The notes under the pieces: generated by a model
Seen by the model: only the letters and a program-made list of their open reading frames with translations
What the model was told of the DNA's origin: nothing
Database searches by the model: none
Made by a program: the position numbers and the translations under genes
DNA from: Pyxidicoccus sp. MSG2
GTDB lineage: Bacteria > Myxococcota > Myxococcia > Myxococcales > Myxococcaceae
DNA length: 64,000 nt
Reading direction: 5' to 3'
Assembly (NCBI RefSeq): GCF_026626705.1
Contig: NZ_JAPNKC010000001.1
Span: 10,998,001 to 11,062,000 of the forward strand
In this document: piece after piece, positions 16,169 to 25,509 of the stretch
Numbering within the stretch: the stretch's first letter is position 1
How the letters are laid out: every line of letters starts with the position of its first letter

Positions 16169-18592
16169 CTACTCGTGCCGAAGCGCGATGATGGGGTCGA
16201 TGCGGGTCGCCCGGTACGCGGGCAGCAGGCTCGCCAGGATGGCCATGCCCCCCAGCACTGCCACCACCCCCACGTAGGTGAGCGGGTCGGCGCGCTCCAC
16301 GCCGTAGAGCAGGCTGCCCAGCATCCGCGTCGCGACAAAGGCCAGGCCCACACCCAACACCAGCCCCGCGCCCGTCAGCCGCAGATATTGGTTCAGCACC
16401 AATCCCACGACCTGCTGCCGGTCCGCGCCCAGCGCCATGCGGATGCCGAGCTCGCGGGTGCGCTGGGTGACTGCGTGCGTGACGACGCCGTAGATGCCGA
16501 GCGCCGCCAGCAGCAGCGCCAGCCCGGCGAACACGCCGACCATCAGCATGTAGAAGCGCGGCTGGGCGACGGCCTCGCTGACGACGGCGTCCATGTCGCG
16601 CACGTTGGAGACCGGCAGGTCCTTGTCCAGGGCGTGCACCTCGGCGCGCACCTGGGCCGCCACCGAGAGCGGCGCGCCCTCCGTCAGCACCACCAGCCGC
16701 ATGACGTTGGAGCTCGCCTGGAGGAAGGGAACGTAGACCTCTGGAGGCGGCGCCTTGGCGATGCCCTCATGGTGCACGCTTCCCACCACCCCCACCACCT
16801 GTCCTCCGAAGCGGCCGTCTCCGAAGCTGGCGTCGATCTCCACGGTGCGGCCGATGGGGTCCTCCCCGGGCCAGAAACGCCGGGCGGCCTCTTCGCTGAG
16901 GAGCACGGCGCGAGTGCCCTGCTTCGCGTTGTCCTGAGCCGTGAGGAGCCGGCCGCGCACGAGGGGGACGCGCAGCGTCTCCAGGGCGCCAGGGGTGATG
17001 ACGCGCACATCCACGAGGTCCTCCTGCCCCGGCTCCGGCGGCGGCCTGGACAGATCATGAATCGTCGAGGTCGCGGTGCCGCCGGCCAGGGGCAGGTGGA
17101 GCGCCGCGCCCGCCTGCTTCACGCCCGGAATTCCCCGCACCCGCTCCAGCAGCGTGTCATAGAAAGTCCGCACCGCCGGGCTGGCCCAGGGATACGTGGT
17201 CTCCGGTAGCGCCAGGTCGAGCGCCAGCACGTGGTCCGCCTTGAAGCCCGGGTCCACCTGCTGAAGGCGGATGAAGCTCTTCATCAGCAGCCCCGCGCCC
17301 ACCAGCAGTACCACCGCCAGCGCCAGCTCGGCGACGACGAGCAGATGGCGCGTCCGGTTGCCACCGCCGCCGCCGCCCTTGCCGCTCTGGCGGAGGACGC
17401 GATTGAGCTCCACGCGGGAGGTCTGCAGCGCTGGAACGAGGCCGAAGAGAAAGGAGGTCGCCAGCCCGAGCACGAACGTGAATACGAGCACCCGGACATC
17501 GATGGACACCTCGGCCAGCCGGGGCATGTCGTGGGGAGCCAGCATCACCAGGAGGTCCAGCCCCCAGGCCGCCAACAGCAGGCCGCCGCAGGCCCCTCCC
17601 AGCGCCAGCACCAGGCTCTCCAGCAGCAACTGGCGGATGATGCGTCCCCGGCTGGCCCCGAGCGCCAGGCGCACGGAAATCTCGCCCTCGCGGCTCACCG
17701 CTCGCGCCAACAGGAGGTTGGAGAGGTTGGCGCAGGCGATGAGAAGCACCACGCCCACCGCGCCGAGCAACATGAGGAGCGCCGGCTCCACGTCTCCCAC
17801 CAGCTCTTCGCGCAGCGGCTGCAACCGGGTCGTCAGCCCGGTGTTGGACTGGGGGTACTGCGCCTCCAGGCGCTTCGACAGGGCGCGCAGGTCCGCATCC
17901 GCCTGCTCCCGCGTGATGCCCGGCTTCAGCCGTCCATAGGCGCTCAGGAAGTGGGCGCCGCGGTTGGCCGGGTCGATGGTGGAACCCTCCCAGGTGAGCG
18001 GAATCCAGAGCTGCGCCTGGTTGGGGAAGGTGAAGCCGGGGCGCGCCACGCCCACCACGGTGTAGGGCTCTCCGCCCACGGTGATGGTGCGCCCGACGAT
18101 GCCCGGGTCGCCGCCATAGCGACGCTTCCATAGCAGGTGGCCCAACACCGCCACCTTGCTCCTGCCGGGCTGGTCCTCGTCGGCCTGGAACCCCCGGCCG
18201 AGCTGGGGTTGCACTCCCAATACCTGGAAGAATCCCGCCGTCACCTGCGCGCCCTGCAGCCGCTCGGGGTCTCCGCCCGGGCCCGTGAGGCTGATGTCGG
18301 TGGCGTCCACTCCGGTCATGCCACTGAAGGAGCGGTTCTGTGACTGCATGTCGAGGAAGTCGAGCCCCGAGGAAGGGTCGGTGACGCCGCGCGGGTTCAC
18401 ATGGAACACGCGCACCAGGGCGTCCGCGTCCGCCATGGGGAGGGCCCGGAGCAGCACCGCGTCCACCACGCTGAAGATGGCGGTGTTGGCTCCCAGGCCC
18501 AGCGACAGGGTGAGAACCGCGACGCACAGGAACCCCGGGCTCTTGAGAAGCTTGCGGAAGGCCTGGCGGAGGTCCTGCGCGACGGTGTCCAT
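16169..18592 (-). CDS. ADOP-type ABC transporter permease (MacB/FtsX-like)
   Basis: An 807-residue permease of the acidobacterial duplicated orphan permease type. After a cytoplasmic start (MDTVAQDLRQAFRKLLKSPG) it has a first TM (LGLGANTAIFSVVDAVLLRAL), a MacB-like periplasmic core, an FtsX module (LLMLLGAVGVVLLIACANLSNLLLARA), a second periplasmic domain, and a second FtsX module at the C-terminus (FAGLALLLAALGIYGVVTHAV, TRELGIRMALGA). No ATPase gene is next to it, as usual for this group. The ATG at 18592 with CTGGAG upstream is preferred to the open frame extending to 18796. Exports or remodels an unknown substrate. Confidence 0.9.
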   Translation of the reverse strand: MDTVAQDLRQAFRKLLKSPGFLCVAVLTLSLGLGANTAIFSVVDAVLLRALPMADADALVRVFHVNPRGVTDPSSGLDFLDMQSQNRSFSGMTGVDATDISLTGPGGDPERLQGAQVTAGFFQVLGVQPQLGRGFQADEDQPGRSKVAVLGHLLWKRRYGGDPGIVGRTITVGGEPYTVVGVARPGFTFPNQAQLWIPLTWEGSTIDPANRGAHFLSAYGRLKPGITREQADADLRALSKRLEAQYPQSNTGLTTRLQPLREELVGDVEPALLMLLGAVGVVLLIACANLSNLLLARAVSREGEISVRLALGASRGRIIRQLLLESLVLALGGACGGLLLAAWGLDLLVMLAPHDMPRLAEVSIDVRVLVFTFVLGLATSFLFGLVPALQTSRVELNRVLRQSGKGGGGGGNRTRHLLVVAELALAVVLLVGAGLLMKSFIRLQQVDPGFKADHVLALDLALPETTYPWASPAVRTFYDTLLERVRGIPGVKQAGAALHLPLAGGTATSTIHDLSRPPPEPGQEDLVDVRVITPGALETLRVPLVRGRLLTAQDNAKQGTRAVLLSEEAARRFWPGEDPIGRTVEIDASFGDGRFGGQVVGVVGSVHHEGIAKAPPPEVYVPFLQASSNVMRLVVLTEGAPLSVAAQVRAEVHALDKDLPVSNVRDMDAVVSEAVAQPRFYMLMVGVFAGLALLLAALGIYGVVTHAVTQRTRELGIRMALGADRQQVVGLVLNQYLRLTGAGLVLGVGLAFVATRMLGSLLYGVERADPLTYVGVVAVLGGMAILASLLPAYRATRIDPIIALRHE

Positions 18593-18818
18593 GACTGCTC
18601 CAGGTGAAGAGGAGGGCGAGCACCGTGGGCGCGGGCTCACCCTGTGGCCCATGCAGTGAGCAAGTCGGATGCCACCCTCTCTGCTCCCCTGGAGTGGCGC
18701 GGCCAGGGGGACAGGGCCGGTGAACGGTGGCCGGGTGACAGGTGGGGTTGCCCGGACGTGGGAATGCCGGTCCCACTTCCGGAAAGGCTGGGACACGGAG
18801 GTGCAGGGGTTGCGCGGC

Positions 18819-20120
18819 TCACAGCCCGTGCCAGTAGTCCTCGATGCGCAACGGGTACCCGGGATCGGCGCGGTCGAGCGCGACGTCGTAGCGGATGTAG
18901 TAGTCGCCTCGGAAGAAGTACGCCTTCTGCCCGTTCGGCGTCACGAAGACCGCGTCGATGCCGTCGGAGAACGGCTCGAGGCCCCGCCACGGGCCGACGA
19001 TTGGCAGCGGGTAGCCGTTGTCGACCTGGTCGTCCTCGAAGTCATAGCGTTCGTAGAGCGGGCCGCGGAAGAAGTAGATCCTGCCGTCCGGCCACAGGAC
19101 CGCGGCATCGAGGCCCGAGCCCCACAGCCCGTGCCAGTACGTGCCGATGTCGAGCGGGTAGCCATCGTCGACGCGGTCCGCGGCGACGTCGTAGCGGCAG
19201 TAGCGCATGCCGCGGAAGAAGTAGGCATCGGCGCCGCCGGGAGCGATCAGCGCCGCGTCGATGACGCCGCCGAGGTCGCCGAGCCCGGTCCAGCTCGTGG
19301 CCGTGTCGCGCGGGTAGCCGGGGTCCACGTGGTCGGTGACAAGGTCGTAGCGCGAGTACGCGCCACCCTGGAAGAAGTAGACCTTCCCCGTCGGCCAGGC
19401 CAGCGCCTCGGAGATCACCTGTGCCTGCCGGCGCAGGCCGAGGCGCGCCAGGATCGCGTCGGCGCGCGCCGGGGCGGCGGCGCGTAGCTCGGCGACGAAG
19501 CGGTCCAGTTGGTCCTGTATGGCGAGGATCGCGTCGGCGTAGGCCTCGTCGAAACCGGCGCGCGACGCGGAGTCCTTGTTCAGGACGTCGTGGTGGGGGA
19601 CGCCGGCCGGACACTTCTTCGGCAGGTCATCGGGGTACGTGCCGCTGAACCAACCGGCCGGCTCGGCGCCGTCCAGGTTCGCCAGTGTCCCCCAGGAGTG
19701 GCTCTCGACCCAGTGCGAGTGTGCATAGAAGTCCTCGGTCGCGTGCAGCACGAAGCCGAAGTTGCCGAACACCTCGGCGCGCAGGGCCGCGGTCGGATTG
19801 GCGTCATAAGCGATGGCGGCGCTCACCGCGGCCTTGCGGTGGTCCTTGATCCAGGTCGAGCCCTCGCTCCAGGCGCAGTTGTCGAAGTGTGCCGCGGACA
19901 GGTACCAGGGGATGCCGGGCGCCAGCGGCTCGTAGGCCTTGCTATCACCGATGACCGAGGCCGCTCGCAGCTCGGCGACCGTCTGCGGATCGGCGAGGAC
20001 GCGGAACGCGGCCGCGGTGAGCTCCTTGTGGTTGTCGCCGGTGAACGCGAGCGTCGAGGTGGGCGAAGAGAGCAGGGCGGCGAGCGCGATCAGGCGGGCG
20101 AGACGGACGGATGTAGACAT
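18819..20120 (-). CDS. HET-C/phospholipase C-like protein with four hemopexin repeats
   Basis: A 433-residue secreted protein. A signal peptide (LIALAALLSSPTSTLA) is followed by an all-helical domain (about 24-220) with FTGDNHKELTAAAFRVL, DNCAWSEGSTWIKDHR and FGFVLHATEDFYAHSHWVE; the HATEDFYAHS motif is typical of zinc-dependent phospholipase C and fungal HET-C relatives. Residues about 230-433 hold four hemopexin-type blades (for example GKVYFFQGGAYSRYD, DAYFFRGMRYCRYD, GRIYFFRGPLYERYD, KAYFFRGDYYIRYD), a four-bladed propeller. GGAGGAGC precedes ATG 20120. The lipase activity is inference; the histidine/aspartate pattern supports metal binding. Confidence 0.8.
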   Translation of the reverse strand: MSTSVRLARLIALAALLSSPTSTLAFTGDNHKELTAAAFRVLADPQTVAELRAASVIGDSKAYEPLAPGIPWYLSAAHFDNCAWSEGSTWIKDHRKAAVSAAIAYDANPTAALRAEVFGNFGFVLHATEDFYAHSHWVESHSWGTLANLDGAEPAGWFSGTYPDDLPKKCPAGVPHHDVLNKDSASRAGFDEAYADAILAIQDQLDRFVAELRAAAPARADAILARLGLRRQAQVISEALAWPTGKVYFFQGGAYSRYDLVTDHVDPGYPRDTATSWTGLGDLGGVIDAALIAPGGADAYFFRGMRYCRYDVAADRVDDGYPLDIGTYWHGLWGSGLDAAVLWPDGRIYFFRGPLYERYDFEDDQVDNGYPLPIVGPWRGLEPFSDGIDAVFVTPNGQKAYFFRGDYYIRYDVALDRADPGYPLRIEDYWHGL

Positions 20121-20370
20121 GGTGGGGCTCCTCCAAGGGAGGAACGCTCCTGGCGCCGTTTGTTCCCCGATGGCCGCACAGATCCGCGGAACACGGGAGC
20201 GTGGCTCCCGCGTCCTCGGGCGCATGACAGGAATTGAATTCACAGACACGCCAACTGGCCACTCCCGGCGCCCCCACCTGCTCCGCGAGGAATCCGGACC
20301 GTCCTTCCAGGGCATCGACTTGGACAGGGCCGGCAGTGGCATCTCGAAGCCACCGCGTTCCTGTGGAATT

Positions 20371-20387
20371 TTTCATGACACATGAAA
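20371..20387. promoter_or_regulatory. Palindrome upstream of sigma-54 promoter (candidate activator site)
   Basis: TTTCATGACACATGAAA: perfect 7-bp arms with a three-base spacer, in an AT-rich patch. Its centre lies about 67 bases upstream of the start site predicted from the adjacent -24/-12 element, a reasonable place for an enhancer-binding protein. Confidence 0.45.
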
Positions 20388-20420
20388 TGCCTCCCCGTCA
20401 CAGGCGCAGGGCGTGGGGAC

Positions 20421-20436
20421 TGGCACTTCGCTTGCT
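20421..20436 (+). promoter_or_regulatory. Candidate sigma-54 (-24/-12) promoter
   Basis: TGGCACTTCGCTTGCT matches the -24/-12 consensus (TGGCAC, five bases, TTGCW) with the exact ten-base separation between the invariant GG and GC. The predicted start is near 20446, about 50 bases before the ATG at 20497. A small hairpin TGGCAACG / CGTTGCCA lies in the leader at 20454-20473. Confidence 0.62.
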
Positions 20437-20496
20437 TGGATATGCGAGCCCCTTGGCAACGACCCCGTTGCCACTTTCCCCCACAAGGAGTCACGT

Positions 20497-21102
20497 ATGA
20501 GCACCATGAAGTCGCTGGGCGCGTCCCTCACCGTCGTTGGTCTTCTCAGCGGTCTGGCGGCACTGGCGGCCCCTCCGGTCAAGGACTGCACTGCCTACAA
20601 GGTCTGGTCCAGCGGTGTGATGGATATCAAAACCATCCAACACGATAACCAGGGCAGCAGCGTCACCGACGAGGCGATCATGGCACGGCTCTCCGCACAG
20701 TCGCGCTGCGCCGGGGAATGGCAGGCACGCGGTCGCAGTGCCATCTCTTACGCGAACTCTGGTGGCAAGGTCAGCGTGTGGACCACGGATGGCGGAAAGA
20801 CCTACCAGTACCACTGCATGATTTGTGATGACCTGGTCGGCACCCTGCCCGCGAGGTGGAAGGAGGGGGCCGCGACGTATGCGCGCCGAGCGGTCGAGGA
20901 GAAGCTGGAAGGGCGCGGTGAGGTCGTCGGAGTGACCCCCGTGTTCTACGCCATGGAAGAAGCGACGGGCGTCAACTACGAGGTCCTGGTCGCCACGGAT
21001 CAGCATCTCGCGCGGGTCTTCGTGGACATCAGCTCCGGCGAGGTCGTGTTCCCCGAGAGCATGGTCGACGTCGTGGTCATTCCCGAGAACACCTGCAGGT
21101 AG
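20497..21102 (+). CDS. Secreted protein of unknown function
   Basis: A 201-residue protein with a clear signal peptide (SLTVVGLLSGLAALAAPP). The mature part has single Cys residues at KDCTAYKVW, SRCAGEW, HCMICDD and the C-terminal ENTCR, enough for disulfides. A segment ending EVLVATDQHLARVFVDISSGEVVFPES near the C-terminus resembles PepSY-like or similar small domains but I cannot name a family. AAGGAG seven bases before the ATG sets the start. The gene is preceded by a candidate sigma-54 promoter and palindrome and followed by a strong hairpin, so it looks monocistronic and specifically regulated. Confidence 0.75.
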   Translation: MSTMKSLGASLTVVGLLSGLAALAAPPVKDCTAYKVWSSGVMDIKTIQHDNQGSSVTDEAIMARLSAQSRCAGEWQARGRSAISYANSGGKVSVWTTDGGKTYQYHCMICDDLVGTLPARWKEGAATYARRAVEEKLEGRGEVVGVTPVFYAMEEATGVNYEVLVATDQHLARVFVDISSGEVVFPESMVDVVVIPENTCR

Positions 21103-21116
21103 CAGCCGTGCCGCAT

Positions 21117-21146
21117 CCCACCGGGTCGTTCGAGCGACCCGGTGGG
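21117..21146 (+). terminator. Hairpin terminator
   Basis: Perfect 12-bp stem CCCACCGGGTCG / CGACCCGGTGGG with a six-base loop, extended by an outer GCCGTGC / GCACGGC pairing. No T-run follows. It ends the transcript of the secreted protein gene 15 bases after its stop. Confidence 0.65.
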
Positions 21147-21340
21147 CAGCACGGCGCGCTCGTCCGACATCGACGCCATTCGCGAGGCGGCGGCCAGTAG
21201 CGCCCCACGTTACAAGTTGGCCGATTTCCGTAACGGGAAGGGACACACTTCGGAAGCCGGAGGATCGACAGCGGGATGTCCTGCCACTGTTCGATGTGCT
21301 CGCATCGAGGCGCTCGACGTGCCAGGCACCGGCGGCAAGA

Positions 21341-22150
21341 ATGCGCGCCATGCAAGGAAAGACAGTGGTGGTCACGGGCGCCTCGGCGGGCATTGGCGAG
21401 GCGCTGGCGGTGGTGCTGGCCGGACGCGGCGCCAACCTGGTGCTGGCGTCGCGCAACGAAGAGGCGCTCCAGCGGGTGAAAGCCCGGTGCGAGTCGGCGG
21501 GCGGGCGCGCGGTGGTGGTTCCCACGGACGTGGGCGACGCGGAGGACTGCCGCCGCATGGTGGACCGCGCGGTGGAGGCCTTCGGCGGCATCGACGTGCT
21601 CGTCAACAACGCGGGCCTGACGATGGATGCGCGCGTGGACGAGGTGAAGGACCTCTCCCTCTTCGAGCGGCTGATGCGCATCAACTATCTGGGCGCGGTG
21701 TACTGCACCTACCACGCCCTTCCTCACCTCAAGGCCCGGCGAGGGCTCGTGGTGGCCGTCTCGTCGCTCACGGGCAAGACGGGGGTGCCCGGGCGCAGCG
21801 GCTATGCGGGCAGCAAGCACGCCATGCACGGCTTCTTCGACTCGCTGCGCATCGAGCTGCGCGGCACCGGCGTGGACGTGACGGTGGTATGCCCTGGCTT
21901 CGTCGCCACCGACATCCGCGCCAGCGCGCTGGGCGCGGACGGTCAGCCCCTGCGGCAGAGCAAGCACGACGAGAGCACGGGCAACATGGACGTGGGCACC
22001 TGCGTGGCCATCATCCTGCGCGCCATGGAGCGGCGCGAGCGCGAGGTGGTGATGACCACCAAGGCCCGCGTAGCCCAGTTCCTCAAGCTGGTGGCCCCGG
22101 GCGTGGTGGACCGCATCGCCGCACGGACCATGCAGGACCGGCGGCGCTAG
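21341..22150 (+). CDS. Short-chain dehydrogenase/reductase
   Basis: A 269-residue SDR: VVVTGASAGIGEALA for cofactor binding, DVLVNNAGLTMDA, VVAVSSLTGKTG (catalytic Ser) and SGYAGSKHAMHGFFDSLR with the Y-x-x-x-K pair. The last motif and CPGFVATDIR are typical of the DHRS7/11-beta-HSD-like subgroup. The C-terminal basic helix may touch the membrane. Starts at ATG 21341 or 21350; neither has a strong ribosome-binding site. Convergent with the membrane protein gene that ends at 22163, 12 bases away. Confidence 0.88.
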   Translation: MRAMQGKTVVVTGASAGIGEALAVVLAGRGANLVLASRNEEALQRVKARCESAGGRAVVVPTDVGDAEDCRRMVDRAVEAFGGIDVLVNNAGLTMDARVDEVKDLSLFERLMRINYLGAVYCTYHALPHLKARRGLVVAVSSLTGKTGVPGRSGYAGSKHAMHGFFDSLRIELRGTGVDVTVVCPGFVATDIRASALGADGQPLRQSKHDESTGNMDVGTCVAIILRAMERREREVVMTTKARVAQFLKLVAPGVVDRIAARTMQDRRR

Positions 22151-22162
22151 ACGATTCGCGAC

Positions 22163-23491
22163 CTACCGCCGCAGCAGCCTGTCTCCGAGCAAGCCGAGCG
22201 GGTCCACGAGCCAGGGCTCGACGCCGGCCGGCAGGAAGCGGGGCATGGGCTCCATGAAGGTGAAGCGCGCGGGCATGAGCAGGTTGGCCACCACCAGCAG
22301 CGCCGCGAGCGCGGGCAGGCCCCACCCGGCCTCTCGCACCGGCAGCGGAGCCGTGCCGGGCCGGCGCTCCAACTGGCTCCGGAGGACTGCATACGCGAGG
22401 AAGGCCTGCAGGTGGGTGAGCGAGAACAGCCGCGAGAAGTCGAAGGCAATCAGCACCAGCGCAAGCGAGCTGCACGAGGCGACGGCGTACACCGCGGCCC
22501 ACGTCCACCGCGCCCGTTGCTCCAGCCCCGAGCGCCACAGTCGCGCCACCCCGAGTGCCATCATCAGGAAGGTGGTGGGCAGGAAGGAGATCAGGCCCCG
22601 GGCGTAGATTTGCGGCAGGTCCTGGTGCTCGGAGATGCGTTGCAGCAACTGCGGGAGCGACCACTTCAGCAGCTCGTTGACGATGTCCACCCAGCGTGGC
22701 GGGGTGGCGCCCCACTGAAGCATGCTCGCATGCAGTGCGTCGGTAGGGCGGGACGTGAAGATGCAGAGCGCCAGGACCGCCAGCGCCCCGAGCACGGCCA
22801 GCAGCCGCACCGCCATGCGCCGGTCCACCGCCAACCCCGGGCGGCCCGGGTCCAGCGCGGCCAGCAGGAGCACGGGCACCAGCACCACCGAGGCCGCCTC
22901 ATGGACGAGCATCGCCACGGCGGCGATGGGAACGAACCGGGCCAGGGACAGCCGCCCGTCTCGCACCGCGAGCAGTGACAGCACCGCGAGGAGGCTGTCG
23001 TAGTACCCCAGACACATGCCCGTGTGCCAGACGAAGGCCGAGGAGGCGAAGAGGAAGGCCACGGCCACGTCATCCCGCCCCGGTGTCCTGCCCGCACCCC
23101 GGCCAGCCACCAGCGCTCGCGTGGCGGACGCGGTCCCGAGGGTGAACAACACAATGGCCGCGAAGGACACGCCGATGATGATCTGCCGGACGACGGCGCC
23201 GTCCTTCCCCGCGAAGAAGGGCAGCAACAGCGTGCCGGGAAGCCCCCGCTTGACGAAGCCGTGAGCGTAGTTGAGCAGGTGCTGGCTGATGGCCCAGTCA
23301 TGCGGCTCCGTCACCAGCCCCTTGAGCAGGGTGAAGCCCAGGACTGCTCCCAGCGCCGACAGGAGGACGTAATGGGCCCACGGCGCGTCACCGGCCGGTG
23401 TACCCCCGGGAGCGTTCCGCGAAGGGGGGGGAAGAGGGGCTTCGAGCGGTGCCACGCCCTCTACCGGTGCGGACGATGGTGTGGATGACAT
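22163..23491 (-). CDS. Polytopic membrane protein of unknown function
   Basis: A 442-residue integral membrane protein with roughly ten hydrophobic segments after a Pro-rich cytoplasmic start (about 45 residues). Notable are WAISQHLLNYAHGFVKRGLPG just after the first TM, and alternating segments such as IIIGVSFAAIVLFTLGTASA, FVPIAAVAMLVHEAASVVLVPVLLLAAL and LLAVLGALAVLALCIF. The HGFVKRGLPG motif is one I associate with uncharacterised bacterial membrane proteins, possibly glycosyltransferase-39-like or polymer-related. The function is not known. ATG 23491 is preferred to the longer open frame. Divergent from the gene at 23680. Confidence 0.72.
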   Translation of the reverse strand: MSSTPSSAPVEGVAPLEAPLPPPSRNAPGGTPAGDAPWAHYVLLSALGAVLGFTLLKGLVTEPHDWAISQHLLNYAHGFVKRGLPGTLLLPFFAGKDGAVVRQIIIGVSFAAIVLFTLGTASATRALVAGRGAGRTPGRDDVAVAFLFASSAFVWHTGMCLGYYDSLLAVLSLLAVRDGRLSLARFVPIAAVAMLVHEAASVVLVPVLLLAALDPGRPGLAVDRRMAVRLLAVLGALAVLALCIFTSRPTDALHASMLQWGATPPRWVDIVNELLKWSLPQLLQRISEHQDLPQIYARGLISFLPTTFLMMALGVARLWRSGLEQRARWTWAAVYAVASCSSLALVLIAFDFSRLFSLTHLQAFLAYAVLRSQLERRPGTAPLPVREAGWGLPALAALLVVANLLMPARFTFMEPMPRFLPAGVEPWLVDPLGLLGDRLLRR

Positions 23492-23679
23492 GAGGTCTCG
23501 CGGCGTTCCTGCTCGCGGAGTTTCTATCACGAGTCCCGCGACTGGACGCCATCTTCGAGCCGTTCCCCAAGCAGGAGCGGAGGAGGGAGGTGTAGAGGAG
23601 AGTCCACCCCGCATTCTCACGGAATGACATACAAAATCCCTCGGGCACGGGTGCAGTGATTGATGATAGTGTTTCATGT

Positions 23680-25509
23680 ATGCACTGGCACCTGCACTTG
23701 AAGAGCGCGGCTCTGGCCGTGCTGTTCGCGATGTCCGGGCTCACCGGGGCCGACGCGCACGCCCAGCAATGCACTCCCGAGCCCCCTCCCGTCGAGCCGC
23801 TCGATGACCGGATGAGCGACACGCGGCTCCTGCGGCGCATCGTGCTCGGGCTCACGGGGACCACGCCGACCGTCGAGCAGTACGAGGCGGTGGTGGCCGC
23901 GGCCACGCCGGAGGCCCGGGCCTCGCTCCTGCGCTCGACGCTCGACGAGGTGCTCGCCTCGCCGAAGTTCTACGAGCGGATGCTGCGCTTCGGACACGAG
24001 TGGCTCGCGGTGGGGGCGTACACCACCGGCGCTCAAGGCGACGCGTACCAGGGCGACATGTCCGGCCACCTGTTCAGGTGCCCCGCCAACAGCCTGCATC
24101 CCAACGCGTACTACCACGTGAACGAGTTCGCCTCGGACCCGGGCCAGCAGTGCTCGGACAAGGATGCCAGCGGCGCCTCCGCCGTGCCCGAGGTGCACAC
24201 CGTCGAGCCCTGGTGGGCTCCGGGAACCACCGTGGAGGTGCTGGGCAAGGCCGGCTCCAACCTGACGCAGGTCGTCGATTCCCAGACTGGCAAGGTGTCC
24301 GACTGCGGCGTCGCGGGTGGTGGCTACTACGACCCCGCGCTGCCCAGGGGGTGTGGCTGCGGACCGAACCTGGTGTGGTGCTCGCCGCTCTCCGGCCTGG
24401 GCGGCGGGAGCACCCACGACCTCAACGTCCAGCGCCGCCACCCCTACGAGGAACCCGCGCGCCTGTTCGCGCACCTCGCGTGGCACGACCGGCCCCTCTC
24501 GGACCTCGTGCTGGGCAACTACTCGGTCGGAACCAACTGGCTGCGCGCGCTGTACGTGCGCTTCGGCCGGCAGATGGGCAGCAACGCGCTGGACGCGAAC
24601 ACCACGTGGTGGCGCCCGAACGCGGGCAACGCCGCTCGCGACCCGCTGCACCCCGCGCCGAACGACCCGCAGGCGTGGCGCGAGTTCGTGGTGGAAGACC
24701 TGGAGCCCTTCCACCTCGCGCTCACCAGTGACCGGGCGCGCTCCGGCAGCATCGACCGCACCTACCGCTTCGACCCGCGCACCACGACCGAGGCGCCCAG
24801 GGGCATTCCGGCCGCCGGGGTGCTCACCATGATGGGCGCGCTGTCCTCATTCCCGCGCGAGCGCGTCCGGGCCGCGCGCTTCCTGGAGATGTTCGCCTGC
24901 CAGAGCTTCTCGCCGCCTCCCGCGGACGTGCACTTCCCTCCGTACGAAGTCGACCCGGCGACAGGCGGCACCTGCCTGCACTGCCACAAGACGCTGGACC
25001 CCGCGGCCATCTCCTTCAAGCGGTGGGACTTCACCCCGACCCCGAGCTACTACGTCCCGTGGCCCTTCATCCCGGGCATGGGCAGCTATCGCGTCACGAA
25101 GGAGTGGCTGTCCGGGCAGTATCCGCACATCGGCACCGCGCCGGGCTTCCGCTGGAAGAACGCCTTCCTGCCCAACACCGTGCTGACGCCGGTCACCCCC
25201 GAGCAGCTCAAGGCCAATCCGGAGGCGGTGCTGCTCGACACGATGCCTGAGTCGTACACGCTGCTCGGTGAGCACGGCGACGGCACCATGGGCCCGCTCG
25301 GCTTCGGCAAGCTCCTCGTCCGCTCCGGCGAGTTCGACCGCTGCGCCGCGCGCAGGCTCTACGCGATGTTCGTCGGACGGGAGCTGAACCCCGCCACGGA
25401 GAAGGGCTTCATCGACAAGCTCGCGAGGGAGTTCGTCGCGAGGGAGCGCAAGCTCCGGCCCTTCCTCCAATATCTCTTCGAGCAGCCCGAGCTGCGGAGG
25501 GGCCTGTGA
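23680..25509 (+). CDS. Exported DUF1588/DUF1592-like protein with CxxCH motif
   Basis: A 609-residue protein with a signal peptide (LAVLFAMSGLTGADAHAQ). The N-terminal part reads RLLRRIVLGLTGTTPTVEQYEAV and LRSTLDEVLASPKFYERMLRFGHEW, the DUF1549-like start of cytochrome/cellulose-binding-type planctomycete proteins. Near the C-terminus is a c-type haem motif C432-L-H-C-H436 followed by KTLDPAAISFKRWDF, and RLYAMFVGRELNPATEKGF. It is the first of three genes (stop/start overlap TGATG at 25507-25511) with a haem lipoprotein and a Tat-exported DUF1501 protein. The ATG at 23680 starts the signal; a GTG at 23656 is in frame. Function unknown. Confidence 0.75.
   Translation: MHWHLHLKSAALAVLFAMSGLTGADAHAQQCTPEPPPVEPLDDRMSDTRLLRRIVLGLTGTTPTVEQYEAVVAAATPEARASLLRSTLDEVLASPKFYERMLRFGHEWLAVGAYTTGAQGDAYQGDMSGHLFRCPANSLHPNAYYHVNEFASDPGQQCSDKDASGASAVPEVHTVEPWWAPGTTVEVLGKAGSNLTQVVDSQTGKVSDCGVAGGGYYDPALPRGCGCGPNLVWCSPLSGLGGGSTHDLNVQRRHPYEEPARLFAHLAWHDRPLSDLVLGNYSVGTNWLRALYVRFGRQMGSNALDANTTWWRPNAGNAARDPLHPAPNDPQAWREFVVEDLEPFHLALTSDRARSGSIDRTYRFDPRTTTEAPRGIPAAGVLTMMGALSSFPRERVRAARFLEMFACQSFSPPPADVHFPPYEVDPATGGTCLHCHKTLDPAAISFKRWDFTPTPSYYVPWPFIPGMGSYRVTKEWLSGQYPHIGTAPGFRWKNAFLPNTVLTPVTPEQLKANPEAVLLDTMPESYTLLGEHGDGTMGPLGFGKLLVRSGEFDRCAARRLYAMFVGRELNPATEKGFIDKLAREFVARERKLRPFLQYLFEQPELRRGL

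Noticed and set aside
21209..21236. CGTTAC/GTAACG inverted repeat before the SDR gene
   Set aside because: Only six bases per arm with a 16-base loop and no promoter elements beside it; likely chance.
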